From Euzebyella saccharophila (GTDB lineage: Bacteria > Bacteroidota > Bacteroidia > Flavobacteriales > Flavobacteriaceae): a stretch of 64,000 nucleotides of DNA. Below the pieces are notes generated by a model. It was not told the origin of the DNA. It saw only the letters and a list, made by a program, of their open reading frames with translations, and did not search any database. Both the position numbers and the translations under genes were made by a program. The DNA is taken from positions 1,240,001 through 1,304,000 of the forward strand of contig NZ_JACYFJ010000001.1 of assembly GCF_014855495.1 (NCBI RefSeq), written 5' to 3'. Shown piece by piece: positions 42,134 to 50,676 of this stretch; the first letter of the stretch is position 1, and every line of letters begins with the position of its first letter.

Positions 42134-43144
42134 ATGAGACTATTTGGCCTATTATTTCTATGCTTTTTGCAGTTTTCGTGTTCCAGTCAAAGTTCTGAAA
42201 AAATCAACGGGATTAGTTTTGTGGCCTCTAGAGAAGAGGTAGCACAATCCCATGTGCAAGAAGTGCTTAATATCCATGCCAACCATGCCGCCATTATGCC
42301 CTTTGGATTTATAAGGAATGCGGAGGAGCCTGAAATTATTTTTGATACCGATCGGCAGTGGCATGGCGAAACCCGTAAAGGTGCCAAGCAGTATATTGAA
42401 ATGCTGCATAAAAGTGGGGTCAAAGTAATGTTGAAGCCTCAAATTTGGATTTGGAGAGGATTGTTTACTGGTTCTTTTGAATTGGAATCGGAGAAAGACT
42501 GGCAGGTTTTTGAGGAATCCTATGAACGGTTTATCCTTAATTATGCGGAATTAGCGGCCGAAGCAGAAGTTGATATCTTTTGCATAGGAACGGAGCTGGA
42601 AAAGTTTGTGACCATCAGGTCGGATTTTTGGTCCAAGCTAATTCCAAAAATCAAGAAAGTATACAAGGGTAAACTCACTTACGCAGCCAATTGGGATGAA
42701 TATAAGAGAACCCCTTTTTGGCAGGAATTGGATTTTATTGGAATAGACGCCTATTTTCCTTTATGTGAACATGAAACCCCAACCGTTGCACAATGTAGGG
42801 AAGGTTGGCAAAGACACAAACCTGACATTAAAGCGTTATCCGAAGAAATGGAACGCCCTGTACTTTTTACGGAATTTGGTTATAGGAGCACTCATCAAAC
42901 GGCTTGGAAACCGTGGTTGGTAGACCGTCACGAAAACCCCGTTAATATGGAGGGGCAAGCCAATGCTACCACCGCTATTTTTGAGGAGTTTTGGCCAGAA
43001 GAATGGTTCGCTGGCGGGTATGTATGGAAATGGTTCATAAATCATAAAGAATCTGGAGGTTCCAATGACAATAGATTTACGCCACAAAACAAGCCGGCAC
43101 AAAATGTAATCAAATCATTTTATGAGGAATACCAACAGAAATAG
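42134..43144 (+). CDS. GH113-like TIM-barrel glycosidase lipoprotein
   Basis: A lipoprotein signal (LLFLCFLQFSC, Cys16) is followed by a (beta/alpha)8 barrel. NGISFVAS opens the barrel, VMLKPQIWIWRG is strand 3, FCIGTELEKF gives the presumed acid/base Glu154, YAANWDEY and FIGIDAYFPL follow, and LFTEFGYRS gives the presumed nucleophile Glu247. Spacing and flanking residues fit GH113 (beta-mannanase/mannosidase-type). Length is 336 residues. Substrate specificity is not proven. It overlaps the next lipoprotein gene by 23 nt, so the two are translationally linked. Confidence 0.8.
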   Translation: MRLFGLLFLCFLQFSCSSQSSEKINGISFVASREEVAQSHVQEVLNIHANHAAIMPFGFIRNAEEPEIIFDTDRQWHGETRKGAKQYIEMLHKSGVKVMLKPQIWIWRGLFTGSFELESEKDWQVFEESYERFILNYAELAAEAEVDIFCIGTELEKFVTIRSDFWSKLIPKIKKVYKGKLTYAANWDEYKRTPFWQELDFIGIDAYFPLCEHETPTVAQCREGWQRHKPDIKALSEEMERPVLFTEFGYRSTHQTAWKPWLVDRHENPVNMEGQANATTAIFEEFWPEEWFAGGYVWKWFINHKESGGSNDNRFTPQNKPAQNVIKSFYEEYQQK

Positions 43145-43865
43145 TCTGGTCTATATCCTTTTAGGTCTCGTTTTAGTTTCCTGTTCAACGGATATGGACA
43201 ATGGCGAGTCCAATTTACAAGAATCCTTAAATGGAGATTCCGTGGTTCTGGACAACGTTATTGCCTGTGCTGCCAGCAATGAAAATGATGACATGGTGAG
43301 TGTATTTTTTTATCCGCGGGCGGGCGCAACCAATTTTAGGTATTTTGAAACAGAAAATGCCACGGCAGACAAGAATGATTTTAGTAATTATTACGAATTA
43401 CATTTAGCTGTTGCCGATGTTTTTAATAGGTATTTGGCCAAGTTTGAAGTGGCTTTTATGGAAGAAAAATGGGTGGTGGTCACTTTTGACGAAGCGGGGA
43501 AGACCCATGTCTCCAACCCAATACGTATAAAGCATGAAACGAAACCAACGGAGTATCTTCCGGAAAATATCCGTATTGAATCCGAAATGCCTCAAATGCC
43601 TCAATTCACTTGGGGAGATGGTGCCTACACAGATTCGGCCATATACTTTCAGGTCATTTCAAATGCCGATAGAGATTTTATTTCCGGAACTTATACGTAC
43701 GAGAAATTGTTTCAGTTTTATGAACTGGAAAATGTGGTGCTTAATATTGCCAAGGGAACACCATCGGCATTGAAGGAGAACTCCTCCTATAATTTCACGT
43801 TATTAGCAGTAAGTGAAGACAATTGGGTAAATCAATTTTCTGAAGTTTCCTTCATCGTAAATTAA
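43122..43865 (+). CDS. Lipoprotein of unknown function
   Basis: 247 residues with a lipoprotein signal (VYILLGLVLVSC). The mature protein is acidic and beta-rich; I recognise no catalytic motif or domain. Its ATG lies 23 nt inside the GH113 gene, so it is part of the same transcript, and it may be a surface companion of that glycosidase, but this is only inference. Confidence 0.7.
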   Translation: MRNTNRNSLVYILLGLVLVSCSTDMDNGESNLQESLNGDSVVLDNVIACAASNENDDMVSVFFYPRAGATNFRYFETENATADKNDFSNYYELHLAVADVFNRYLAKFEVAFMEEKWVVVTFDEAGKTHVSNPIRIKHETKPTEYLPENIRIESEMPQMPQFTWGDGAYTDSAIYFQVISNADRDFISGTYTYEKLFQFYELENVVLNIAKGTPSALKENSSYNFTLLAVSEDNWVNQFSEVSFIVN

Positions 43866-43921
43866 TAGATTCTACAATAGGGGTTTTTTACTGGTATGCC
43901 CTATCTTAGTTGAAAGGGAAT

Positions 43922-45187
43922 ATGGTTTTAAGATTTGTGCCTTTTTTAATTCTGTGTAGTTTCTGTTCTGGCCTTTGGGCCCAAGAACATGTTGTTGACA
44001 CCGTTAAGATTGAAGGCAATAAAAGTACTAAAGCCTCCTTTTTGAGAAACCTTGTAAAAGTTGGTTCTGGAACTCCCTTAGACTCCCTTCTAATTCAGGA
44101 AGACGTAACACGACTGATCAGGCTTCCGTCTATATCCAATGCCACTTTTAAGGTGGAACAAACAAGTGAGGAAGGTTATAATGTTATTTACAGTGTAGAG
44201 GAGAACTTTACGTTAATTCCCTTCGCCAATCTTTTTGCTTCCTCCAATGATAAATTTGCCTTTAGAATAGGTATTCAGGAATTCAACACTTTAGGAAGAA
44301 ATATTACGGTAGGGGCCTTCTATCAACATGATATATTCAATTCTTACGGACTGTCCTTACGAGCACCTCACCTTTTTGGTCCTAAATGGGGCGTTGCTGT
44401 GGCTTATAACAACTTTTCAACCCAAGAACCGGTTTTCTTTGATAATGCTACTGCAAACTATAAGTATGGAAATAGAGGAGTGGAGGTAATGGGCCTGCAT
44501 GAGTTCAACTTTAAGAACAGAATAGAATTTGGGGGGAGTTTCTTTACAGAGGATTACCAATATTTATCCGGAGCCACCAATCCTAATGTGCCGCAGGAAC
44601 TAAACGTAGACAAGCATTTGCTAAAACTAATTTATCACTATGATAATATTAGATACCATTACCAATACTTAGCGGGCTTTAAAAGCAGCCTTAACTTTCA
44701 ATATGTAGGTAGTACGGATAATAACCTGCCGGAATTTTTAATTGGCTTTAATGACTTTGTCTATTATGAAAGATGGGGAGACAGGGGAAATTGGGCCAGT
44801 AGAGTCCGATTGGGTCTGGCGAGCAATATTGAAACCCCGTTTGCGCCCTTTACCGTAGACAATAATCTCAACATGAGAGGGGTAGGAAACCGAATTGACC
44901 GGGGTACGGCGGCCATTGTCCTAAATACGGAATATAGGCATACCCTAATTGATGTAAATTGGTTTGTACTACAGGGGAACTTTTTTGTGGATGCAGGTAC
45001 TTGGAGAAACCCTGGTGGCGATTTTGGCGATTTTACGGATTCCGAAAATTTACGTGTCTATCCCGGGGTAGGCCTTCGATTTATGCATAAGCGTATTTTT
45101 AATGCAATCTTTAGATTTGATTATGGCTATGGTATAACTAAAGATGCTTCTAATGGAATTGTTTTTGGGATTGGTCAATATTTCTGA
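43922..45187 (+). CDS. Short BamA/TamA-like outer-membrane protein with one POTRA domain
   Basis: Signal peptide (FVPFLILCSFCSGLWAQ), one POTRA-like domain (VVDTVKIEGNKSTKASFLRNL to YSVEENFTLIP, about 22-95) and a C-terminal 16-strand-type barrel (RVYPGVGLRFMHKRIFNAIFR near the end, the RGVGNRIDRGTAA segment resembling the VRGY/F loop). Total is 421 residues, compared with about 800 for BamA with five POTRA domains. The usual start at 43922 is ATG; a TTG lies four codons upstream. Omp85-family proteins insert or secrete proteins; which one this handles is unknown. Confidence 0.8.
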   Translation: MVLRFVPFLILCSFCSGLWAQEHVVDTVKIEGNKSTKASFLRNLVKVGSGTPLDSLLIQEDVTRLIRLPSISNATFKVEQTSEEGYNVIYSVEENFTLIPFANLFASSNDKFAFRIGIQEFNTLGRNITVGAFYQHDIFNSYGLSLRAPHLFGPKWGVAVAYNNFSTQEPVFFDNATANYKYGNRGVEVMGLHEFNFKNRIEFGGSFFTEDYQYLSGATNPNVPQELNVDKHLLKLIYHYDNIRYHYQYLAGFKSSLNFQYVGSTDNNLPEFLIGFNDFVYYERWGDRGNWASRVRLGLASNIETPFAPFTVDNNLNMRGVGNRIDRGTAAIVLNTEYRHTLIDVNWFVLQGNFFVDAGTWRNPGGDFGDFTDSENLRVYPGVGLRFMHKRIFNAIFRFDYGYGITKDASNGIVFGIGQYF

Positions 45188-45190
45188 TGA

Positions 45191-45721
45191 CTACTTGTTC
45201 CAGAATTGATCAAATTCCGCTTCAAAGGTTAAGGTCTTTAAATCGGTCATTCGGTCAATAAATAAAATACCGTTAAGATGATCCATTTCATGTTGTGCTA
45301 CAATGGCCGGAAAACCTGTTAGCTGTTCCCTGTAAAGATTTCCATGAGAATCCAAGCCACTAAGCTCAATATGTTCTGCCCGCTTTAATTGCCCACGTAT
45401 TCCCGGAATGGAAAGGCATCCTTCCCAACAGTCCAAAGTGTCATTGGAAAGAATTCTAATTTCTGGATTAATGATGATAACCAAAGGAAATGAATCCCTT
45501 CCAGGATATCTGGGGTTATTTGCCACCTCCATTGCAAAAACTCTTTTTAACACCCCTACTTGTGGAGCTGCTATGCCTACTCCGTTCTTCTCACGCATGG
45601 TGTTTACCATTTCCTTAAGGAACGTTTGAAATTCATCTGAACCAAAGTCTGTCTCAGTTACCTTTTCGCAAACTGTCCTTAGGTCAGGATTGCCCATTTT
45701 AAGAACTTCTAGTGTGTTCAT
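45191..45721 (-). CDS. def: Peptide deformylase
   Basis: Removes the N-formyl group from nascent proteins with a metal-bound active site. The three signature motifs are intact: GVGIAAPQVG (47-56), WEGCLSIPG with metal ligand Cys101, and QHEMDHLNG (His143-Glu-x-x-His147). At 176 residues the length is normal. It converges with the BamA-like gene (3 nt apart) and is probably expressed on its own. Flavobacteria often have more than one def gene, so this may not be the only copy. Confidence 0.95.
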   Translation of the reverse strand: MNTLEVLKMGNPDLRTVCEKVTETDFGSDEFQTFLKEMVNTMREKNGVGIAAPQVGVLKRVFAMEVANNPRYPGRDSFPLVIIINPEIRILSNDTLDCWEGCLSIPGIRGQLKRAEHIELSGLDSHGNLYREQLTGFPAIVAQHEMDHLNGILFIDRMTDLKTLTFEAEFDQFWNK

Positions 45722-45731
45722 TTTTTTCTTA

Positions 45732-46532
45732 TTAGGAACCTAAATTTACTACTTCCTCGGTTTCTATTTTTGAGAGTTCCGTCAGTTGCCCTTTTTCATA
45801 TATGGAAGGAAGTTCCTTTAGGGGTGTTTTTAAGGGGGCCTTATAATTGATATAGTCCTGAAAAATAATTCCGTCTACATCCCTGGTATTGTATGCGCTT
45901 CTAAAACGTACACCGCCATCATTCGTGTGATATTCGTACGCCAAGTAATCCATGGTTTTCTTTTTGGAGTGTATCCAATAAAGAAAAACATCTTCAAAAT
46001 CAACCCCGCCTCCCTGCTGCTCAAAAGTTACTTGAACCATTTCATAAGGTTCATTTTTAATGGTGGTCGCTCCCAAGTAAGTGCTTTTTACTGCAGAATC
46101 TTTTAGTTTAGATGGTAATGTGGCAAAATAAATGACTGAATTAAGGGCTTCGGTGTATTTGAAAATGTCCTTGTCGCTTAACTGCGTTTTTCGGGAACCG
46201 ATATATCGCACCAATCCATTGTTGGTCAGGGAGTCGGTTGTAGTGTTTCCGTCTTTCTCTTCTTCCATGGTGTAGATAAACCGCGGACCATCATTTTTAA
46301 AGGTATATTTCTTTTTTCTAAAAGTAAATCCGTAATACGCTTGATCGTACTTTTTGCCACCGTGTTTGTCTATGGTAGCTGCTATCAATTCATCTGCCTT
46401 ACTTTTTATGGTTTTGCCATCCGTTTTGGAAATATTCGTATCCTCTTTATTAGGGGTGTTTTTACTATCGGTTTTACATGAAAGAAGTAAAAAACCGAGC
46501 AATAGAGTGAATTGAATTGTTCTGAAAGCCAT
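45732..46532 (-). CDS. DUF6503-like lipoprotein
   Basis: 266 residues from the ATG at 46532, which places a lipoprotein signal at the N-terminus (FTLLLGFLLLSC). The frame extends 17 codons further upstream, but those codons bury the signal and look non-coding. The mature protein begins with a Lys/Thr-rich linker, then a beta-rich domain (YGFTFRKKKYTF, YEMVQVTFEQQGGG, FLYWIHSKKKTMDYLAYEYH). The family is of unknown function and common in flavobacteria. It is 10 nt upstream of def on the same strand. Confidence 0.7.
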   Translation of the reverse strand: MAFRTIQFTLLLGFLLLSCKTDSKNTPNKEDTNISKTDGKTIKSKADELIAATIDKHGGKKYDQAYYGFTFRKKKYTFKNDGPRFIYTMEEEKDGNTTTDSLTNNGLVRYIGSRKTQLSDKDIFKYTEALNSVIYFATLPSKLKDSAVKSTYLGATTIKNEPYEMVQVTFEQQGGGVDFEDVFLYWIHSKKKTMDYLAYEYHTNDGGVRFRSAYNTRDVDGIIFQDYINYKAPLKTPLKELPSIYEKGQLTELSKIETEEVVNLGS

Positions 46533-46715
46533 GAGTCCGTTTTTGGTAAAGATATAGTCGTTCATACCTTCTTTTTCATACATATTAGAATGCCGAAAAA
46601 CTAAAGTGCAATCCCATTCTATTGTAACAAGGCCCTAAAGTTTTCTAAAAAATACCTGTTGATGAAATAGTTAACTAAATTTTAGGGAAGCTTTTAGATT
46701 TATCGGCGGGATGTA

Positions 46716-46723
46716 TAATTTTG
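46716..46723 (+). promoter_or_regulatory. Candidate -7 promoter element for the amidase-like gene
   Basis: TAATTTTG exactly matches TAnnTTTG, 57 nt before the start codon. I see no clear TTG at the right distance upstream. Confidence 0.35.
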
Positions 46724-46780
46724 TATTGTAGTACACTTTAGGCATTGTTTTTGATCTAGAAATCACGGTAAACGCTGAAA

Positions 46781-47833
46781 ATGAATCGATTTCTCTCCAT
46801 AACCTTATTTTATAGGCCACTATTTCTTATCCCATTTATGATGGTGAACATGATGGCGGCTCAAGATACCCTTACAACCGTTGTGGCCAAAAAAGGGGAT
46901 GGTATTCTATCATTGTTGCGTAAACAAGGGGTAGACCCTTATGATCATTATGATGATTTTATCGCTATGAACGTTGATAATCTAAGGGACAGTGTACATC
47001 TATATGCGGGCAGAAAATATCTTATACCTACCCCAGGAGCTGAAGTTGTTGAGGTGGTTGAGGAATTAGAGGATACCTCCAAAAAAGTAAAAAAGGTAGA
47101 GGGAACTGAATATGCAATTTTTGGTAAGAAGCACTCCTTAGTGGTCAATAAGAGCAACCGACTCAATAATACAGTTTACTATTTAGTTTCAGGGCATGGA
47201 GGGCCAGACCCCGGAGCTATGGCCAATTACGGAGGTAAAATGATTGCTGAGGATGAATATGCCTACGATATTACCTTGAGGTTAGCAAAGGAATTGATTT
47301 CACATGGAGCAATGGTATACATCATTATAAGGGATGAAAATGATGGTATACGTGATGAACGTGTATTGGAAATTGATCGTGACGAGGTGGCTTATCCCAA
47401 TAAAATAATTCCGCTAAACCAACTTAATAGATTAAAACAACGGGTAGATATAGTGAATAACCTTTATAAAGAACACAAAGGAAAGTATCAACGCCTTATC
47501 GTGACCCATGTGGACAGTAGAAGTATAGGTCAAAACATTGATGTTTTTTTCTATCATCATGAAAAGAGCAAGAATGGTAGGAAGCTATCTGAAAGTATAC
47601 ACACTACCTTTCAAAAAAAGTACGAGAAGTTTCAGCCAAACAGGGTGTATTCTGGAACCTTTGAGGACCGTTCATCGTTATATATGGTGAAAAAAACACA
47701 TCCGGCCATGACATTTATCGAGATTGGGAATATTAGAAATAAGAAGGACCAACGCCGAATTTTAGACCCTGATAATAGACAGGCATTGGCCAAATGGATT
47801 TCTGAAGGAGTTTTACTTGACTACGAGAAATAG
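46781..47833 (+). CDS. Exported N-acetylmuramoyl-L-alanine amidase-like protein with LysM-like N-terminus
   Basis: A signal peptide is followed by a LysM-like region (AKKGDGILSLLRKQGVDPY to YLIPTPG, about 35-85) and a domain that resembles zinc amidases of the Amidase_3 type. VSGHGGPDPGA provides the first His, DEYAYDITLRLAKEL the Glu, VTHVDSRSIG the second His and FIEIGNIRN the catalytic-type Glu. Length is 350 residues. It would bind and cut peptidoglycan. The GGPDPGA loop is slightly divergent from typical HGGxDpGA, so the assignment is good but not certain. Confidence 0.75.
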   Translation: MNRFLSITLFYRPLFLIPFMMVNMMAAQDTLTTVVAKKGDGILSLLRKQGVDPYDHYDDFIAMNVDNLRDSVHLYAGRKYLIPTPGAEVVEVVEELEDTSKKVKKVEGTEYAIFGKKHSLVVNKSNRLNNTVYYLVSGHGGPDPGAMANYGGKMIAEDEYAYDITLRLAKELISHGAMVYIIIRDENDGIRDERVLEIDRDEVAYPNKIIPLNQLNRLKQRVDIVNNLYKEHKGKYQRLIVTHVDSRSIGQNIDVFFYHHEKSKNGRKLSESIHTTFQKKYEKFQPNRVYSGTFEDRSSLYMVKKTHPAMTFIEIGNIRNKKDQRRILDPDNRQALAKWISEGVLLDYEK

Positions 47834-47835
47834 GC

Positions 47836-48525
47836 CTAAAGAGCGATTTTTTGTTGGTAATACTGATATAGTTCCTCTGGTGTAGCTCCCAACAACCTCT
47901 TCAAATGTATAATGCCAAAATGGTATTGTAATTTTCCAATACCTATATGTTGATATTTTCTCGCTGAGGTAATGGCATACGCGTTCAGTACTTGAAACTT
48001 ACCGCTTTTGTATAGTCTGGAAATAAATTCGGTGTCCTCATAAATAAGAAACGCTTCATTAAACCCACCCAGCTGTTCAAAAAGCCCCTTAGTTACAAAC
48101 AGGGTTTGGTCCCCTCCACGGCAGATCAGAAAGTTCAATTTGGTGAACCATGCAAAGAATGAAAGAATAGGGCTACTTTGGTCAAATTTCATTCGAAAAC
48201 AACCGCAATCGGTTTTTGCGCAAACTGCTTCCTTGATTCTAGTGTGAAAATCTGGTGGAGGAAGGGTGTCTGCATGTAAGAAGTATAAAATAGCTCCGGA
48301 AGCGTTTTGGGCTCCCAAGTTCATTTGTTTGGCCCTACCTTTTTCTGAGTCCAGAATTTTCACCTCATATTGGGAAGCAACATTTTTGGTCAGGTCCGTA
48401 CTTCCACCATCAACAACTATAATTTCCTTGACATAAGATTGTCCGGTATACTCTTTTAGATGGTTTAAAAGAATACCGAGGTATTTTTCCTCGTTTAAAA
48501 CAGGAATGATGATAGATATTTCCAA
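47836..48525 (-). CDS. Family 2 glycosyltransferase of the arsenosugar type (TIGR04283-like)
   Basis: 229 residues with ISIIIPVLNEEKYL, EIIVVDGGSTDLT, GRAKQMNLGAQ, and ILYFLHADTLPP (DxD-like HAD), the combination seen in TIGR04283 transferases linked with arsenosugar biosynthesis. The start codon is TTG at 48525; an in-frame stop stands immediately before it, so no alternative exists. It lies 46 nt after PNP and two genes after a TIGR04282-type gene, matching the usual grouping of these families. Confidence 0.85.
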   Translation of the reverse strand: MEISIIIPVLNEEKYLGILLNHLKEYTGQSYVKEIIVVDGGSTDLTKNVASQYEVKILDSEKGRAKQMNLGAQNASGAILYFLHADTLPPPDFHTRIKEAVCAKTDCGCFRMKFDQSSPILSFFAWFTKLNFLICRGGDQTLFVTKGLFEQLGGFNEAFLIYEDTEFISRLYKSGKFQVLNAYAITSARKYQHIGIGKLQYHFGIIHLKRLLGATPEELYQYYQQKIAL

Positions 48526-48571
48526 CTAGTTGCCAAGAGTTTATATAAATGAAACGGCTTTCAATAGATAG

Positions 48572-49387
48572 CTATATTTCTTCAATAAGTCTTCGGAACA
48601 ATTTTACCATTTTGGGCTCTGCCTTGCCGGCCACCTCAATTATTTCCTGAACATTCACAGGCGCTAAATTTTCCGGGTCGCATTCATCCGTTAGTACGGA
48701 AACTGCCACCACAGGTAGTTGTAGATGGTTGGCTACGATCACTTCAGGTACGGTGCTCATTCCAACGGCATCGGCACCTATAATCTTAAGCATTCGGTAT
48801 TCTGCTTTTGTTTCCAGTTGCGGACCTACCACGGATGCATAGACCCCAGATCTTAGAATGATACCCTCAGATTTTGCAATCTTCTGAAGTTTTTCCTTCA
48901 TGTCCACATCATAAGGTTCCGCCATGTCAACAAAGCGATCTCCATATTTACTAACCCCTTTAAAGGCGAGTGGTGAACCTCCTTGAAGGTTTATATGGTC
49001 ATCTATAAGCATAAGTTCCCCCTTACTGTAATCTAGGTTAATGGCGCCAGCTGCATTGGAAATAAACAATTTCTTGATGCCAAGTTGATGCATTACCCTA
49101 ATGGGGTAGGTGATATCCAAAAAATCATAGCCTTCATAAAGGTGGAATCTACCCTGCATGACCACTACTTTTTTATTTTGCAGGGTACCGTATATAAGTT
49201 TACCAGAATGGAATTCAACGGTTGCCAAAGGAAAAAATGGAATATGGTTGTAATGGGCCTCAATGGCATCATCTATCTCGTTAGCCAATTTACCTAGACC
49301 TGTACCGAGAACGATTCCTATTTCCGGTGCTTCAAATCCTTTGGATTGTAAGTATGCGGTAGATTCATCCAGTTGTTTTTGTGTCAT
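48572..49387 (-). CDS. Purine-nucleoside phosphorylase
   Basis: Phosphorolysis of purine nucleosides to base and ribose-1-phosphate. GIVLGTGLGKLA, ATVEFHSGKLIYG, GRFHLYEGY, ISNAAGAINLDYSKGELMLI and GMSTVPEVIVANH are the conserved phosphate and base-binding segments of the trimeric PNP class. Length is 271 residues. In arsenosugar clusters a PNP is frequently present, where it may act on an adenosyl-derived intermediate; general purine salvage is equally possible. The start overlaps the DUF2064 gene stop by 4 nt (ATGA). Confidence 0.93.
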   Translation of the reverse strand: MTQKQLDESTAYLQSKGFEAPEIGIVLGTGLGKLANEIDDAIEAHYNHIPFFPLATVEFHSGKLIYGTLQNKKVVVMQGRFHLYEGYDFLDITYPIRVMHQLGIKKLFISNAAGAINLDYSKGELMLIDDHINLQGGSPLAFKGVSKYGDRFVDMAEPYDVDMKEKLQKIAKSEGIILRSGVYASVVGPQLETKAEYRMLKIIGADAVGMSTVPEVIVANHLQLPVVAVSVLTDECDPENLAPVNVQEIIEVAGKAEPKMVKLFRRLIEEI

Positions 49388-50001
49388 TCCTTATGATTTT
49401 TTAAAAATGGTTGAAAGGCATCTATATCCTTAATGTCGTCATACAAATCTATATCATTCCGTTCTTCTAGAAGTACGCAACTGTCATTGGTTATATCTTT
49501 TAGGGTACTCTGTAAAACGCTATCGGTTCCCCATTGCTTGTTCTTAAAAATATCTTCATTGTAGGTGTTCATCCCTAACAAGTAATACCCACCATCCTCC
49601 GCGGGACCTATAACAAAGTCGTTTTCGAGAAGCTTGTGAAAAGCACCCTCAATGTCCCTGTCCGAAAGATCGAACATATCACTCCCAATAATGACAATGC
49701 GATGAAAACCTGCCGCAAACCCTTTCTTGAAAGCTAAGGCCATTCTATCTCCCAACGTTTCACCTTTCTGTAATTTTTTTTCAAAGAAGGTGGCATCCCA
49801 AATATCATTTTCCCAAATATCCTCAGAATACCAAACTTGCTTATGGCAGGCGAGCTTGTGGGTAATGCTATAGGTATGCTCCAATAAAAAATTATAAATA
49901 TTAAGAGCGGCTTTGTCTCCTATGGTAGCGGCCAAGCGGGTTTTGCATTTTCCTAATTCTGGATTTCGGGTAAATATGAGCAGTAAGTTATTGGTGTTCA
50001 A
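49384..50001 (-). CDS. DUF2064 glycosyltransferase-like protein (TIGR04282 arsenosugar type)
   Basis: 205 residues with the DUF2064 features LIFTRNPELGKCKTRLAATIG, KGETLGDRM, VIIGSDMFDLS (usually GSDxPxL) and VIGPAEDGGYYLLGM. It is a GT-A-like nucleotidyl/sugar transferase fold. In other genomes it co-occurs with TIGR04283, ArsS and ArsM. The start is TTG at 50001, with a stop three codons upstream, so no ATG start exists. It is coupled to PNP by a 4-nt overlap. Confidence 0.88.
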   Translation of the reverse strand: MNTNNLLLIFTRNPELGKCKTRLAATIGDKAALNIYNFLLEHTYSITHKLACHKQVWYSEDIWENDIWDATFFEKKLQKGETLGDRMALAFKKGFAAGFHRIVIIGSDMFDLSDRDIEGAFHKLLENDFVIGPAEDGGYYLLGMNTYNEDIFKNKQWGTDSVLQSTLKDITNDSCVLLEERNDIDLYDDIKDIDAFQPFLKNHKE

Positions 50002-50089
50002 ATCTGGAGTTTAACTATTCAACTTTACTATGTTTGTAGGGATATATTGTCTTTGACAAATGTATGTTTTGTATTAGTAGTAGCAATGG

Positions 50090-50611
50090 TCAATTACTTA
50101 CGGTTGCGGCATTGTAGACTTTTTCGCCCTTTTTTAAAAGTTTGCCCCATTGTTTATTGAATGCATGCACCTTTTGGGTTTCCATTCCATTTTTATCAAA
50201 AACCGGAAGTCCGTTATTTTTCCATTGAAAGATACCTCCATAAAGATTTCGCACATTGGTGTAACCGGCCTTCATTAACTTCTCGCCAATATTTTCCGAT
50301 CGCACACCAATGGAGCAATACACTACAATTTCTTGGTCTTTGTTCGCGATTTTTTCTGTAACCTGGTCCATTTGAAAGTCGTTGTGCCCCACCCAAATGG
50401 CATCCTTAAAATGGCTCACTTCAAATTCCTCACGTTTTCTTGCATCCAACAGTACAGCAGAAGTATTATTCTTCAATTCTTCAACTTCAATATAGGGTAC
50501 AGATTCCTTATTCCATCTTTTTAAGGCCTTGTCAATTTTAGATTGACCGTATAAGTTGAGGCAAACTAAAATGAAAATAGGAAAAAGTAAATATCGCTTC
50601 ATTAGTTCCAT
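50090..50611 (-). CDS. Exported rhodanese-domain protein
   Basis: 173 residues with an N-terminal signal (YLLFPIFILVCLNLYGQ) and one rhodanese domain: VLLDARKREEFEVSHFKDA, VVYCSIGVRSENIGEKLM (catalytic Cys in CSIGVRS) and LYGGIFQWKNNGLPV. A second ATG at 50602 gives an equally good signal peptide. Rhodaneses move sulfane sulfur or bind arsenate/phosphate-like anions. Its position 88 nt upstream of the arsenosugar-type genes suggests a link, but it may be an independent gene. Confidence 0.85.
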   Translation of the reverse strand: MELMKRYLLFPIFILVCLNLYGQSKIDKALKRWNKESVPYIEVEELKNNTSAVLLDARKREEFEVSHFKDAIWVGHNDFQMDQVTEKIANKDQEIVVYCSIGVRSENIGEKLMKAGYTNVRNLYGGIFQWKNNGLPVFDKNGMETQKVHAFNKQWGKLLKKGEKVYNAATVSN

Positions 50612-50676
50612 TTAAAAAGTAAAGATAGTATTTTAGAAGGGCAATCTTTTTTACGGAACATTTGACAAACAAAACT

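Noticed and set aside
46532-46583. N-terminal extension of the DUF6503-like lipoprotein
   Set aside because: It would place 17 charged residues before the lipoprotein signal; the ATG at 46532 gives a proper signal peptide.
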